64,000 bases of DNA from contig NZ_CP042464.1 of assembly GCF_015074785.1 (NCBI RefSeq), positions 3,225,001 through 3,289,000 of the forward strand, written 5' to 3'. Under the pieces are notes generated by a model. That model worked only from the letters and a program-made list of their open reading frames with translations, did not search any database and had not been told where the DNA came from. The translations under genes and the position numbers were made by a program. Shown here piece after piece: positions 1 through 9,426 of the stretch. This DNA is from Segatella copri. Lineage in GTDB: Bacteria > Bacteroidota > Bacteroidia > Bacteroidales > Bacteroidaceae. Numbering within the stretch: position 1 is the stretch's first letter; every line of letters begins with the position of its first letter.

Positions 1-2640
1 GAAGCGGTAGAGCGATACGATGCCATGCAGGAAATCCTTGAGCGGAGTCTCCTGGCAATGGAGATGCATCTGGTTCTTGTCTATCTTTCGCTCATCAAGT
101 ATCTGGTTTACCAGAAGCAGGAGGCGCTGGGCATTGCGGTCGATGGTATCGATATCCTGTTTGCTTTCGGCATCTGTTAATCTTGTTTTCAGCTTGTTGA
201 GCGGCCCCATGATTAATGTCAGCGGCGAGCGGATATCGTGGGTAGCATTGATGAGGAACTGCATCTTGGTCTCTTCCAGGTCTGCCTTGCGGCGGCGCTC
301 GTATGTGTAGATGACATACAGGATGACGCTTACTATGATCAGGATATAGAGGAGATATGCCTCGGGTGATGCATACCAAGGGTCGCATACCTTGATGTTG
401 ATGATGGTAGGATTCTTGGAATATCTGCCATTGCTGGTAGCTCTCACCTCCAGCGTATAGTCGCCCGGTTTCAACTTGTTGAATGCTACGGCATTGGCTC
501 CCTCATTGGTGCTGTTCCATTTGCCGTCGTTGATGCGGTATTGGAAACTGATATTGTCGGTGTTCCTGTAGTTGAGCAGCGAGAACTCCAGAGTGAATGA
601 ATTCTGGGAGTAAGGAATGCTGAAGTCTTTGACCATACAGTTGATTGGCTTTCCGTCGATGATGAAGTTGGTGAGATGTACATCTCCCAGTTCCATCTTC
701 TTGGCTCTGACAACGTCAGGATAGAAGGTTGTGATACCATCACTGGTTCCGAAGGCGATAAGGTCGCTGGCGGTATGCATGGAAGAGCCCAGCACGTACT
801 CACGGGTAGTAAGTCCGTTGCCGTTGATGTGCCCGATAAACTGTCTGTCCTTCTGTTCATACTGCCAGATGCCCATGGTTGTACTTACCCACAAGTCACC
901 CTTCCTGTCTTTGATGATGCTGCAGACCTGCTTGCCTTTCAACGCTTCTGCATGAGGGAAGTTCTTCGTCTTGTTGCTCTTTCTGTCAAACAGATAGAGT
1001 CCTTCTTCCGTACCGATGATAATATCGCCGTTCTTTCCTTCGCAGATACCATTTGCCTGTCTGTCTTTCAGAATATTGTGCCATCCGAAATCCTTGAAAC
1101 TGAGTGTTCGGGTATTGAGACAGGAAACTCCATTAGAGGTTCCTATCCATAAATGGCCTGTATGGTCGAGCGCCATGCTTCGCACCCAGTCGTTGCAGAG
1201 AAATCCTTTATCGCCTCTTTGCTGCATATTCAGAACGGTAACCTTGCCGCTTTCCACATTATATATATATAGGCCTTTGCTGTATACAGAAATGTAGAGG
1301 TTGCCCTGTGCATCGTCGGTCATACAGTAGATGCCGGCGCTGGTAAAGGTGAGTTTCTGCTGGTATGTACCTGTATGAGGGTTGTAGCTGTAGAGTGCGC
1401 TGCCATTGCTGATCCAGTAATCGCCACGTCGGTCTTTATAGATGATGCAGGTACCGGCAGGTGACTGGGGATGGGCGATAATCTTGCCTGAAGCGTCAAA
1501 ACAGAACACACCACTGTTCTGTACCGTACACCATGTTTCACCATTCTCGCCTTGTGCAATAGATGAAACGCTGCTTCCGATGATGTAGTTCTGTGCCGAA
1601 AAGCTCCAGCTGTTGAAAGCCTGCTGGCGCTGGTTAATCAGATACAGACCTTTCTTGTAACAGCCTATCCAGAGATTGTTGTCCTTATCTTCGATGATAT
1701 CGTTGACGAAGGCGGTAGCCAGATTGAAACTGCTGTTGCTGTTCTCCAACTGTTCTACCCTGTTGCTTCCCTTTCTGATCATGAGAACACCATGTTCAGA
1801 GGTACTGATATAAAGGTTGCCTTCGTGGTCGAAGGTAGCATTGTTGATGGTTACATTATTCTGATAACCGCCAAAGTCGTAGCCGGCATCAGCGATGCGG
1901 CCTGTCCGGTAATCATAATAGACGATGCCATACATGCAGACGATGAGCATGGCCTGCGGACGATGCTGGATGAAAGCCACAGGTGCTCCGCATGGCGATT
2001 TGAAGTCTTTGCGCTGCACCTTGCCTTGTTTCTTGATGAAACGGGTAAAGATAGAAAGGTGGCTACTCTGCCAGAGATAATGATGCTTATCTTCATAGAT
2101 ATGAGTAAAGAATACATCAGAATCGCGCTCAGCGTATTGCCTTTCCTGTCTGATAGCGAAAAGATGATCGGTTCCTTTCCGGGTATTTCTGTCTTTTACA
2201 GAATAGAGACCATATCCTGCTGTACCCAGCAGGATATCGCCATTGTGACTTTCTACCATAGAATAGATACGTGGCTTTCTGCCATCAGGAAACTGGAGAC
2301 GGGCGAAATCGTTCGTCTCATAATTATAGCGCATCAGTCCCTTGGCACAACCTATCCACAGATTACCTTTCTTATCTACCAGCAGGTCGGAGATAATGTT
2401 GTCGGTAATGGAGGTTGTGTCTTCTTCGTTGTGCAGATAGTTGGTAAAGCGGTAGCCGTCAAACTTGCTGAGTCCGTATTCGGTTCCCACCCAGATATAT
2501 CCGTATTTATCCTGCACCATGCAGTTGATGAGCGAACTTGACAGTTTGCCCGATATGAAAAGTTCACCACTGTCTGCCCATACCATGAGCGAAATGATGA
2601 TAGCCATAAATGCCGTGAGGCAATGTTTCGTATATTTCAT
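1..2640 (-). CDS. Hybrid two-component system sensor (HTCS), partial, cut by left edge
   Basis: An open frame of 880 codons runs from ATG at 2640 off the left edge. The N-terminus looks like a signal peptide (residues about 1-22). Next come roughly 600 residues of repeated WIG/LWIG, YSM and DDxxGNLW-type motifs, typical of two-component regulator propellers, then a Y_Y_Y-like beta domain (about 680-750), one membrane segment (about 762-782) and a HisKA box reading NATHDIRSPLTLI with phospho-acceptor His801. The ATPase, receiver and AraC domains expected of an HTCS lie outside the window. Such proteins bind glycan breakdown products in the periplasm and activate polysaccharide-use genes. It is divergent from a xylan operon, so xylo-oligosaccharide sensing (XynR-like) is the likely role; that specificity is inferred from context only. 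Confidence 0.93.
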   Translation of the reverse strand, partial: MKYTKHCLTAFMAIIISLMVWADSGELFISGKLSSSLINCMVQDKYGYIWVGTEYGLSKFDGYRFTNYLHNEEDTTSITDNIISDLLVDKKGNLWIGCAKGLMRYNYETNDFARLQFPDGRKPRIYSMVESHNGDILLGTAGYGLYSVKDRNTRKGTDHLFAIRQERQYAERDSDVFFTHIYEDKHHYLWQSSHLSIFTRFIKKQGKVQRKDFKSPCGAPVAFIQHRPQAMLIVCMYGIVYYDYRTGRIADAGYDFGGYQNNVTINNATFDHEGNLYISTSEHGVLMIRKGSNRVEQLENSNSSFNLATAFVNDIIEDKDNNLWIGCYKKGLYLINQRQQAFNSWSFSAQNYIIGSSVSSIAQGENGETWCTVQNSGVFCFDASGKIIAHPQSPAGTCIIYKDRRGDYWISNGSALYSYNPHTGTYQQKLTFTSAGIYCMTDDAQGNLYISVYSKGLYIYNVESGKVTVLNMQQRGDKGFLCNDWVRSMALDHTGHLWIGTSNGVSCLNTRTLSFKDFGWHNILKDRQANGICEGKNGDIIIGTEEGLYLFDRKSNKTKNFPHAEALKGKQVCSIIKDRKGDLWVSTTMGIWQYEQKDRQFIGHINGNGLTTREYVLGSSMHTASDLIAFGTSDGITTFYPDVVRAKKMELGDVHLTNFIIDGKPINCMVKDFSIPYSQNSFTLEFSLLNYRNTDNISFQYRINDGKWNSTNEGANAVAFNKLKPGDYTLEVRATSNGRYSKNPTIINIKVCDPWYASPEAYLLYILIIVSVILYVIYTYERRRKADLEETKMQFLINATHDIRSPLTLIMGPLNKLKTRLTDAESKQDIDTIDRNAQRLLLLVNQILDERKIDKNQMHLHCQETPLKDFLHGIVSLYRF

Positions 2641-2683
2641 AAGTTTCAGTTTGTTGCTTGTTTAAAATAGGTTGTTACGGCTG

Positions 2684-2848
2684 CAAAAGTAACAAAAAAC
2701 AATGAAAGAAACAAATTCTAATGCAACAAAATGTTTCATTTCTTTTTGTTTCTTTATCTTTTTGCGCTCTTTTTGCAAGTATGAAACAAATAGAAAAGTA
2801 ATGGTAACTATTAAATGCCTGTTATTTCATTACTTATTAGTAAATTTG
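2684..2848. promoter_or_regulatory. Divergent promoter and candidate HTCS operator region
   Basis: A minus-strand -7 box (TACTTTTG, 2691-2684) faces the sensor gene and a plus-strand box (TAAATTTG, 2841-2848) faces the esterase operon. Between them GAAACAAA occurs directly at 2708-2715 and 2783-2790 and inverted (TTTGTTTC) at 2745-2752, with a related TGTTTCATT at 2732-2740. No clear -33 TTTG precedes the operon promoter, as expected if an activator is needed. That the repeats are the regulator's sites is inference. Confidence 0.55.
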
Positions 2849-2891
2849 CATCGTCAACAACAATAGAAACATTAAAAGCATCATAATAACA

Positions 2892-4094
2892 ATGAATAGA
2901 CAAGCAATCAAAATCTTATCGCTGGCGCTCGTATTGGCTACGTCAGGTTCTGTAGCTTTTGCTCAGAAGGTATGGAAAGGATCTTGGGCTACTGCAGTGG
3001 AATGGACTGGTAAAGGAGATATGCCTAAGGAAAGCTTGAGCAACCGTTCTTGCCGGCAGATAGTTCATGTATCTTTTGGCGGAGAGGAACTCAGAGTGAA
3101 GCTCAGCAACGAGCAGAGTAAGGAGCCGGTAGAAATCAAATCGGTGTATATTGCAGATACCGATAAGGACAGCAACTGGTTTGTGAATGGTAAGACGGTG
3201 AAGTATCTTAAATTCAATGGCAAGAAGAATGTAACCATCGCTCCAGGCAAGGCTATCTTCTCAGATGATTTGAAATATGCCTTGAAGAGTGGACAGCGCC
3301 TTACGATTACCATCGACTATGGCAAGCAGACTCCAGTGAATGCAACATCCCATCGTGGTTCACGTACCACATCTTATATAGTAAACGGTTTGCATCGTAC
3401 TCCTAAACCGATGGATAAGAGTTTTGATGATGGCGAGGAGGTGGACCACTGGTACAATCTTTCCGCCATTGATGTGAAGACCGATAAGGCTACCCCTGTG
3501 GTAGCTATCCTCGGAAACTCTATTACCGATGGCCGTGGAAGTACTACTAACCATCAGAACCGCTGGACCGATTTCCTCTCGGATGCTCTGAATGCAGAGA
3601 AGCCATACGGCGTATTGAATCTCGGAATCGGTGGCAACTGCGTGGTGCAAGGTGGATTGAGCGAACCAGCCATGAAACGTTTCGACCGTGATATCCTGGG
3701 ACAGGCTGGTGTAGATAAACTCATCATCTTCGAGGGAACCAACGATATCGGTTGCTGCGGCGAAAATTATGAGCATGTAACAGATACCCTGATTGCCTGC
3801 TACAAGGTGCTGATAGCGAAAGCCAAGGCAAAGGGAATCAAGGTGTATGGCGGAACCATCACCCCAACCAAGGGAAACGGCTGGTATTCTTACTGGCATG
3901 AGGCGATGCGACAGACCGTGAACGAATGGATCAGAAAAAGTGGTGCCTTCGACGAGGTCATCGATTTCGATGAGCTGACTCGCGATCCGAAAGACCCTCA
4001 GCGTCTGAAGGCTGAGTATTCTGACGACTGGCTGCATCTCAATCCGAAGGGATATGAGGCAATGGGCAAGTTTGCCGCAGAGAAATTGAAGTAA
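2892..4094 (+). CDS. Secreted SGNH/GDSL-family carbohydrate esterase (probable acetylxylan esterase)
   Basis: 400 aa with a signal peptide ending about residue 25 (SVAFAQ). Residues 30-190 form a beta-rich N-terminal domain; residues 203-400 are an SGNH hydrolase fold. Block I is GNSITDGRGS with nucleophile Ser210, block II is GIGGN (245-249), block III is GTND with Asn284, and block V is DDWLH with Asp379 and His382, so all catalytic positions are present. First gene of an operon with a sugar symporter, GH10 and GH43, so the likely reaction is removal of acetyl groups from xylan or xylo-oligosaccharides in the periplasm. Substrate is inferred from neighbours; other acyl-sugar esters are possible. 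Confidence 0.85.
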   Translation: MNRQAIKILSLALVLATSGSVAFAQKVWKGSWATAVEWTGKGDMPKESLSNRSCRQIVHVSFGGEELRVKLSNEQSKEPVEIKSVYIADTDKDSNWFVNGKTVKYLKFNGKKNVTIAPGKAIFSDDLKYALKSGQRLTITIDYGKQTPVNATSHRGSRTTSYIVNGLHRTPKPMDKSFDDGEEVDHWYNLSAIDVKTDKATPVVAILGNSITDGRGSTTNHQNRWTDFLSDALNAEKPYGVLNLGIGGNCVVQGGLSEPAMKRFDRDILGQAGVDKLIIFEGTNDIGCCGENYEHVTDTLIACYKVLIAKAKAKGIKVYGGTITPTKGNGWYSYWHEAMRQTVNEWIRKSGAFDEVIDFDELTRDPKDPQRLKAEYSDDWLHLNPKGYEAMGKFAAEKLK

Positions 4095-4159
4095 ATATAT
4101 TATATGCATCTTTTATGTTATATATATAATAAGGTGTAAATTTAATGACAGAATAAAAT

Positions 4160-5593
4160 ATGGAACAGACATCTGTAACACAGGAATCTAAGGGATTCTA
4201 CAAACTGAATTGGCTACAACGCATCGGATTCGGATCTGGCGACTTGGCGCAAAACCTCATCTACCAGACCATCTGCATGTATCTGTTGTTCTTCTACACC
4301 GACATCTATGGACTTAATCCTGGTGTTGCTGCCACCATGTTCTTGGTGGTTCGCTTGGTCGATGTACTCTGGGACCCATTGGTGGGAACTTATGTAGATA
4401 AGCATAATCCACGTTGGGGTAAGTATCGTTCATATCTCGTCCTGGCGGGTTTGCCACTCACCGTACTTGCCATCCTCTGTTTTTGGAATGGTATGGAAGG
4501 ACAGACAGAAACCATCAAACTTATCTATGCCTATGTAACATATGTAGGCTTGTCTATGCTTTATACATTGATCAATGTGCCTTACGGAGCCTTGAACTCT
4601 TCGCTGACTCGCGATACAGACGAAATAACCATTCTTACCTCTGTACGTATGTTCATGGCAAATGTGGGTGGACTCTGTGTATCGGCAGGTGTTCCAATCC
4701 TGGTAGCGATGCTCGCTGCAGCCAAGGATCTTCCTATCGAAATGGCGCTCTTCATGGGCTTGGGCTCTTTGCCATCTTTCATCTTTATGCCACTGGTTCC
4801 TGCCATCAAGAAAAAGGTGGGCAAGAAGAATATGTTCTATATCTTCCTTACTGTGGCTATCGTGGGTATGGTGATGCTTTATATCATCAGCAAGATGGGA
4901 CCTGTAAAGGATCATATCACGCTGGTTTATATCGCTCAGTTCATCAAATCAACAGGTGTAATCGTAGCTACAGGATATATGTGGGCTCTGATTCCGGAGG
5001 TTATCTCTTTTGCAGAATATACCAGCGGCAAGCGTATTGCCGGTATCGTCAATGCCCTGACCGGTATCTTCTATAAGGCAGGTATGGCTCTGGGTGGCGT
5101 TATTCCTGGTGCAGTTCTTGCATGGACCGGTTATCAGGCAGCAGCTGCTCAGGAGAGCAACTCTCTTCCTACCGACAGTAATGCTTGGTTTGTTGCCATG
5201 CTGATTTTTGCCCTGGTAGGTTTCGCCCTTCTGGTATTCTGCTTTACCCAAACCAAGGAACGTGTGGTAATGGATGAGAAGGAAACCAAGAATGTAAAGG
5301 TGAGCGACCTGTGGACAGAATTTTTCCACAACCGTCCTCTCCGTATCGTGGCACTCTTCTTCATTACAGCCTTTGCCATGATGTCGGTAGGTAATGCTGC
5401 CGGTGCTTACTTCATGAACGATTTGGAGCAGCAGACTCCTCTGGGACAGGAGGGTATCCGCTGGCTGGTATGTGTGATTCCTGCCATCTTGTTGGGCTTG
5501 GCGATGTTCATCATCTCTAAATATGAGTTGACCGATGAGGTTATCGACGACATCAACAAGAAGATTGAGGCCCGACACAAGGAAGAAAACTAG
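4160..5593 (+). CDS. GPH-family sugar:cation symporter (xylo-oligosaccharide transporter)
   Basis: 477 aa with about 12 hydrophobic segments and no signal peptide; an inner-membrane protein. The N-terminal GFGSGDLAQN and the motif LVDVLWDPLVGTYVDKH followed by RWGKYR are hallmarks of the glycoside-pentoside-hexuronide family of the major facilitator superfamily, which takes up xylosides, melibiose and similar sugars with Na+ or H+. It lies 65 nt after the esterase and 37 nt before the GH10 gene, matching the symporter of Prevotella xylan clusters. Uptake of xylo-oligosaccharides for the downstream GH43 is the likely role; transported sugar inferred from context. Confidence 0.9.
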   Translation: MEQTSVTQESKGFYKLNWLQRIGFGSGDLAQNLIYQTICMYLLFFYTDIYGLNPGVAATMFLVVRLVDVLWDPLVGTYVDKHNPRWGKYRSYLVLAGLPLTVLAILCFWNGMEGQTETIKLIYAYVTYVGLSMLYTLINVPYGALNSSLTRDTDEITILTSVRMFMANVGGLCVSAGVPILVAMLAAAKDLPIEMALFMGLGSLPSFIFMPLVPAIKKKVGKKNMFYIFLTVAIVGMVMLYIISKMGPVKDHITLVYIAQFIKSTGVIVATGYMWALIPEVISFAEYTSGKRIAGIVNALTGIFYKAGMALGGVIPGAVLAWTGYQAAAAQESNSLPTDSNAWFVAMLIFALVGFALLVFCFTQTKERVVMDEKETKNVKVSDLWTEFFHNRPLRIVALFFITAFAMMSVGNAAGAYFMNDLEQQTPLGQEGIRWLVCVIPAILLGLAMFIISKYELTDEVIDDINKKIEARHKEEN

Positions 5594-5630
5594 AGACTAT
5601 AATTATTAACGAGAAAAATAGATATAAGAT

Positions 5631-6755
5631 ATGAAAAAGATCACAACTCTGGCACTGGGGCTGATGCTTGCTTCAACAGCTTTCGCTCAAAAAGCGAACT
5701 CAGCAGCTCAAATCCCAACATTCCAGGAAACTATGGGTAAGTACTTCCTGGTAGGTGCTGCCGTTAATACCGATTTGCCTAATGGACAAGACCCTGCAGG
5801 TGAGGAAGTAGTGAAGAAACAGTTTAACCAGGTAGTTGCCGAAAACTGTATGAAGGGTGAGAAGAATCATCCGGAGGTGAATCGCTTTGATTTCACTGAT
5901 GGCGATAAACTCGCTGACTGGGCAGAGAAGAACGGCAAGACCTTGATAGGGCATTGTCTGGTTTGGCATTCTCAGCCACCTAAGTGGATGTTTACCGATG
6001 CTAAGGGTAATCTGGTAAGCCGTGAAGTGCTCATTGGCAGAATGTATAACCACATTATGAATGTGGTTACTCATTATAAAGGTAGAGTAAAGGGATGGGA
6101 CGTAGTGAACGAGGCATTCGAGGATGATGGCTCTTACCGCAAGTCTTTGTATTATAAGATTATCGGTCCGGAGTTCATCGAACTGGCTTTCCGCTTTGCT
6201 CATGAGGCTGACCCTAACGTAGAACTCTACTACAATGATTATTCTACTTCGAAGCCAGCCAAGCGAGAGGCTATCTGCAAACTGGTTCGCGATTTGAAGG
6301 CGAAAGGTCTCCGCATCGATGCAGTAGGTATGCAGAGCCACAATGGTTTTGATTATCCTGACTATGCTGAGTATGAGAAGAGCATCGAGGCTTTTGCTGG
6401 TGAAGGCGTGAAGGTGATGCTGACGGAGTTGGATATGAACATGCTTCCTAATCCGGAAGGATTCGGCGGAGCGGAAATCAGCCAGAAGTTTGAACTTCAG
6501 AAAAAGTACAATCCATACGTGAAGGGACTTGACAAGAAGGCGCAGAAACTCTTCAATCAGCGTTATCTTGACCTCTTTAAGATTGTAGAGCGCCATAAGG
6601 ATGTTATCAGTCGTGTTACCTTCTGGGGTGTCAACGATGGTCACTCTTGGTTGAATGGCTGGCCTATCCCTGGCAGAACCAACTATCCACTGCTCATCGA
6701 CCGCAACAACAATGTGAAGCCAGTGGTGAAGGAAATCGTAAAACTCTTTAAATAA
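5631..6755 (+). CDS. GH10 endo-beta-1,4-xylanase
   Basis: 374 aa with a signal peptide (residues 1-19, ending TAFAQ) and no lipobox cysteine, so probably periplasmic. A single GH10 catalytic domain fills the rest, with no carbohydrate-binding module. The acid/base glutamate is Glu161 in WDVVNEA and the nucleophile is Glu266 in LTELD; HCLVWHSQ (108-115) is the conserved substrate-binding strand. Cleaves internal beta-1,4-xylosidic bonds of xylan or longer xylo-oligosaccharides. Third gene of the operon, followed after only 9 nt by GH43, implying joint expression and sequential action. Confidence 0.96.
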   Translation: MKKITTLALGLMLASTAFAQKANSAAQIPTFQETMGKYFLVGAAVNTDLPNGQDPAGEEVVKKQFNQVVAENCMKGEKNHPEVNRFDFTDGDKLADWAEKNGKTLIGHCLVWHSQPPKWMFTDAKGNLVSREVLIGRMYNHIMNVVTHYKGRVKGWDVVNEAFEDDGSYRKSLYYKIIGPEFIELAFRFAHEADPNVELYYNDYSTSKPAKREAICKLVRDLKAKGLRIDAVGMQSHNGFDYPDYAEYEKSIEAFAGEGVKVMLTELDMNMLPNPEGFGGAEISQKFELQKKYNPYVKGLDKKAQKLFNQRYLDLFKIVERHKDVISRVTFWGVNDGHSWLNGWPIPGRTNYPLLIDRNNNVKPVVKEIVKLFK

Positions 6756-6764
6756 TAAACAACA

Positions 6765-7727
6765 ATGAAAGCAAGATATTTGTTCCCAAAGGATTATATG
6801 GCAGACCCATCTGCCAATGTGTTTAACGGTCGCCTGTATGTTTACCCATCTCATGACTGGGATAGCGGCGAAAGCTTCGACGATGATGGCGGTCACTTCC
6901 AGATGAAAGACTATCATGTTCTCTCTATGGACGATGTGATGGAAGGTGAGGTAACCGATCATGGTGTGATTCTCGATGTGAAGGATGTGCCATGGGCTGA
7001 GAAGCAGATGTGGGACAACGATGTTGTAGAGAAGGATGGCAAGTACTATCTCATCTTCTCTGCCAAGGATTATAATGGCGTGTTCCATCTCGGCGTGGCT
7101 GTGGCTGATAAGCCAGAAGGTCCTTTCATTCCGAATGCCGACCCAATCCGCAAGTCATACAGCATCGACCCTTGCGTGTTCAAGGATGATGATGGCAAGA
7201 TTTACTGCTACTTCGGTGGTATCTGGGGCGGTCAGCTTCAGTGGTACAAGGACAACAAGGCACTGAAGGATGAGCATCTTCCAGAGGACAAGGAGAATCC
7301 GTTACCATCTCGTGTAGCCATGATGACGGATGATGTGCAGCAGTTTGCTGAAATGCCAAAGCCTGTTGTCATCGTTGACGAAGAGGGTAATGTATTGCCA
7401 GCTGATGATCCACATCGCTTCTTCGAGGCCAGCTGGATGCATAAGTATAAGGGCAAGTATTACTTCAGCTACTCTACCGGTGATACTCATTATCTCTGCT
7501 ATGCTGTAGGTGATAATCCTTATGGTCCGTTCACTTACAAGGGCGTCATCCTGGAACCGGTAGTAGGTTGGACAACCCATCACAGTATCTGTGAGTACAA
7601 GGGACAGTGGTATCTCTTCCATCACGACTGCGTGCCATCTAATGATACAACCTGGCTTCGCAGCGTAAAGGTGGCTCCTCTCTTCTATGACGAGGATGAT
7701 AACATCTTGCCGGTTCAGCCAGAATAA
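6765..7727 (+). CDS. GH43 family beta-xylosidase / alpha-L-arabinofuranosidase, cytoplasmic
   Basis: 320 aa, no signal peptide, five-bladed propeller of GH43 length. The catalytic triad is visible: general base Asp14 (YMADPS), pKa-modulating Asp135 (SIDPCVF) and acid Glu221 (FFEASW). Lacking an export signal it should act in the cytoplasm on oligosaccharides brought in by the symporter two genes upstream. In Prevotella clusters the equivalent gene encodes an exo-acting xylosidase; whether this one prefers xylose or arabinose side chains cannot be read from sequence. Last gene of the operon, followed by a terminator at 7813. Confidence 0.93.
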   Translation: MKARYLFPKDYMADPSANVFNGRLYVYPSHDWDSGESFDDDGGHFQMKDYHVLSMDDVMEGEVTDHGVILDVKDVPWAEKQMWDNDVVEKDGKYYLIFSAKDYNGVFHLGVAVADKPEGPFIPNADPIRKSYSIDPCVFKDDDGKIYCYFGGIWGGQLQWYKDNKALKDEHLPEDKENPLPSRVAMMTDDVQQFAEMPKPVVIVDEEGNVLPADDPHRFFEASWMHKYKGKYYFSYSTGDTHYLCYAVGDNPYGPFTYKGVILEPVVGWTTHHSICEYKGQWYLFHHDCVPSNDTTWLRSVKVAPLFYDEDDNILPVQPE

Positions 7728-7812
7728 GAGTATTATACGTTTTAGTTGACTTTTAGGTTTATAATAGTTTTGATAAATAGTTGATATATAAGTTAATGTT
7801 AGTTTGGAAGAT

Positions 7813-7842
7813 ACGGCATCTTCGTGAGGAGATGCCGTTTTT
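7813..7842 (+). terminator. Rho-independent terminator after xylan operon
   Basis: A perfect 9-bp stem (7813-7821 ACGGCATCT with 7830-7838) with an 8-nt loop is followed by a T run. It lies 85 nt after the GH43 stop. Confidence 0.85.
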
Positions 7843-7954
7843 ACATATATGCCTTTTCTTTCTTTTCTTCTCTTTCTGTTTTCTTTTGCTTTTCATCTAA
7901 TGTTATTTTTAAGTTATTTCTATCATTTTGTAGGAGATTTCGGATATTTTTATT

Positions 7955-7962
7955 TACCTTTG
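7955..7962 (+). promoter_or_regulatory. Promoter -7 box of the ABC exporter genes
   Basis: TACCTTTG matches TAnnTTTG and is 27 nt before the permease start. A TTTG at 7927-7930 is 24 nt upstream, slightly too far for an ideal -33 element. Confidence 0.6.
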
Positions 7963-7989
7963 TGCCCGTAAATCATAAAAGAATAATTT

Positions 7990-9390
7990 ATGTTGAGATT
8001 ACTTTTAAGGCTTTGGTGGTTGCAGCAGCGCCGTAACTTCCATAAGAGAGATGCCTTCGTGGCGTGCTACATCATCTTCCTGTATGTGGTGATGGGCGTG
8101 AGCTTCTTTCTCAGCTTCACCGAGAATGGGGGAGAACTTGGGGGCGAAGACATGCCTGCCCTGTTGGGAGCCGGTATCGTTGTCGGTATGCTGATTCCAG
8201 ACATCATCATGAAGATGGTGATGAAGCGGGATATTACGGCAATGGATGATTACGTGAAGTCGCGCCCTGTGCCAGAGAAGATCTGGAACAAGTTCCTGCT
8301 CACCACCAATCTCGTGAATTTCTGGAACTATGTGCTTCCGGTGCTTACGCTTCCGGTGTTTATCTATTTCCTGTCTGTAGGTCAGGTTATTGCCAGCTTC
8401 TTTCTGTTTCTGGCGTTTTCTTATATCAACGGCATCTATATCACCTGTTACCGCAAGGCTACGGAGTGGATTCTGAAATGGCCTTTGATATTGGGATGGA
8501 TGGGAATGTTTGCCGTGCTGATAGGGTATATGTTTGTGGCTTCCTTCTTCCCGGTATGGATGGGATGGATAGGTCTCTTCTTCCTTGCCGGAGCGGTATT
8601 CGCCGGACTTACCGTCTATCTCTATCACGAAAAGATTTATAACGAGCAGAAACAGAAGGTTTCCAGGTTCCGTGGTTTCAGCCATATCAACCTCTTCAGT
8701 CTGCAATATATCGGCACATTGAGAGCAAAACGTGTCCGTACGATGGTGATTATGATTACTGCTATCTTCCTTTTCGATGCCTATCTCTTTGCCTTGCTCC
8801 CGGCAGAAGCGGGACAGGAAACGGGGGACAAGGTGGCTATGACTACCCTCTATGTGGCTGGTGCCATCCTGCTGCCATCGGTGGTGTTGTCGCAGTGGAC
8901 CTTTGGCATCGAGGCAAACTTCTTCCATGGTTTGATGACCAAGCCTGTCAAGGTTAAACAGATGCTGCAGAATTGCTTTTATTATTATATGGTGGTGAGT
9001 GCTGTCGCTTTGTTGCTCACCCTTCCGTTCCTTTTCCTGCAGGCAGGAATCGGAATCCAGGTGCTTATCAGCGGTTTCTGTCTGGCAGTATTCATCAATC
9101 TCTTCAATCTGCCTACGGCACTCTTCTCTTCCCGTCTGGAGATATTCCAGACTTCCATGTTCAGCATGCAGGGAGCGAATCTGAAGATTAATCTTTATGC
9201 CATCGCCTTTCTCTTCCCGCTGGCTGGTGTCTGTGCTGTCTATTATTTCTTCGGTGAGACGGCATGGTTTATCACCTGCGTAACGCTGGCAGTCATCAGC
9301 ATCGCCATCCACAAATGGTTCATCGCCAAGATAGCTGCCATCTTCGAGAAGAACAAGTATAAGCGTATGGAGAAGTTCATGGAAAGCTAA
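7990..9390 (+). CDS. DUF5687-type ABC transporter permease
   Basis: 466 aa with about ten or more hydrophobic segments, beginning with a basic amphipathic stretch (LLRLWWLQQRRNFHKRD) before the first membrane helix, as in Bacteroidota DUF5687 proteins. Such proteins are encoded beside a lone ABC ATPase and are presumed to be its membrane partner; the cargo is unknown. The ATPase gene follows after 36 nt. The start is placed 27 nt after the -7 box. Family call is from overall layout and neighbour, not a detailed motif. Confidence 0.75.
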   Translation: MLRLLLRLWWLQQRRNFHKRDAFVACYIIFLYVVMGVSFFLSFTENGGELGGEDMPALLGAGIVVGMLIPDIIMKMVMKRDITAMDDYVKSRPVPEKIWNKFLLTTNLVNFWNYVLPVLTLPVFIYFLSVGQVIASFFLFLAFSYINGIYITCYRKATEWILKWPLILGWMGMFAVLIGYMFVASFFPVWMGWIGLFFLAGAVFAGLTVYLYHEKIYNEQKQKVSRFRGFSHINLFSLQYIGTLRAKRVRTMVIMITAIFLFDAYLFALLPAEAGQETGDKVAMTTLYVAGAILLPSVVLSQWTFGIEANFFHGLMTKPVKVKQMLQNCFYYYMVVSAVALLLTLPFLFLQAGIGIQVLISGFCLAVFINLFNLPTALFSSRLEIFQTSMFSMQGANLKINLYAIAFLFPLAGVCAVYYFFGETAWFITCVTLAVISIAIHKWFIAKIAAIFEKNKYKRMEKFMES

Positions 9391-9426
9391 GTAAACATTA
9401 AACACTACACATTAAACATTAGAATA

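Noticed and set aside
676..2541. Plus-strand open frames across 0.7-2.5 kb
   Set aside because: They are antisense to the continuous hybrid sensor gene, which has propeller repeats and a HisKA box; the plus-strand translations show no domain.
8005..9405. 466-aa minus-strand frame opposite the DUF5687 permease
   Set aside because: It mirrors the permease, has a His/Glu-rich antisense composition and no domain, whereas the plus strand encodes clear membrane helices and has a promoter.
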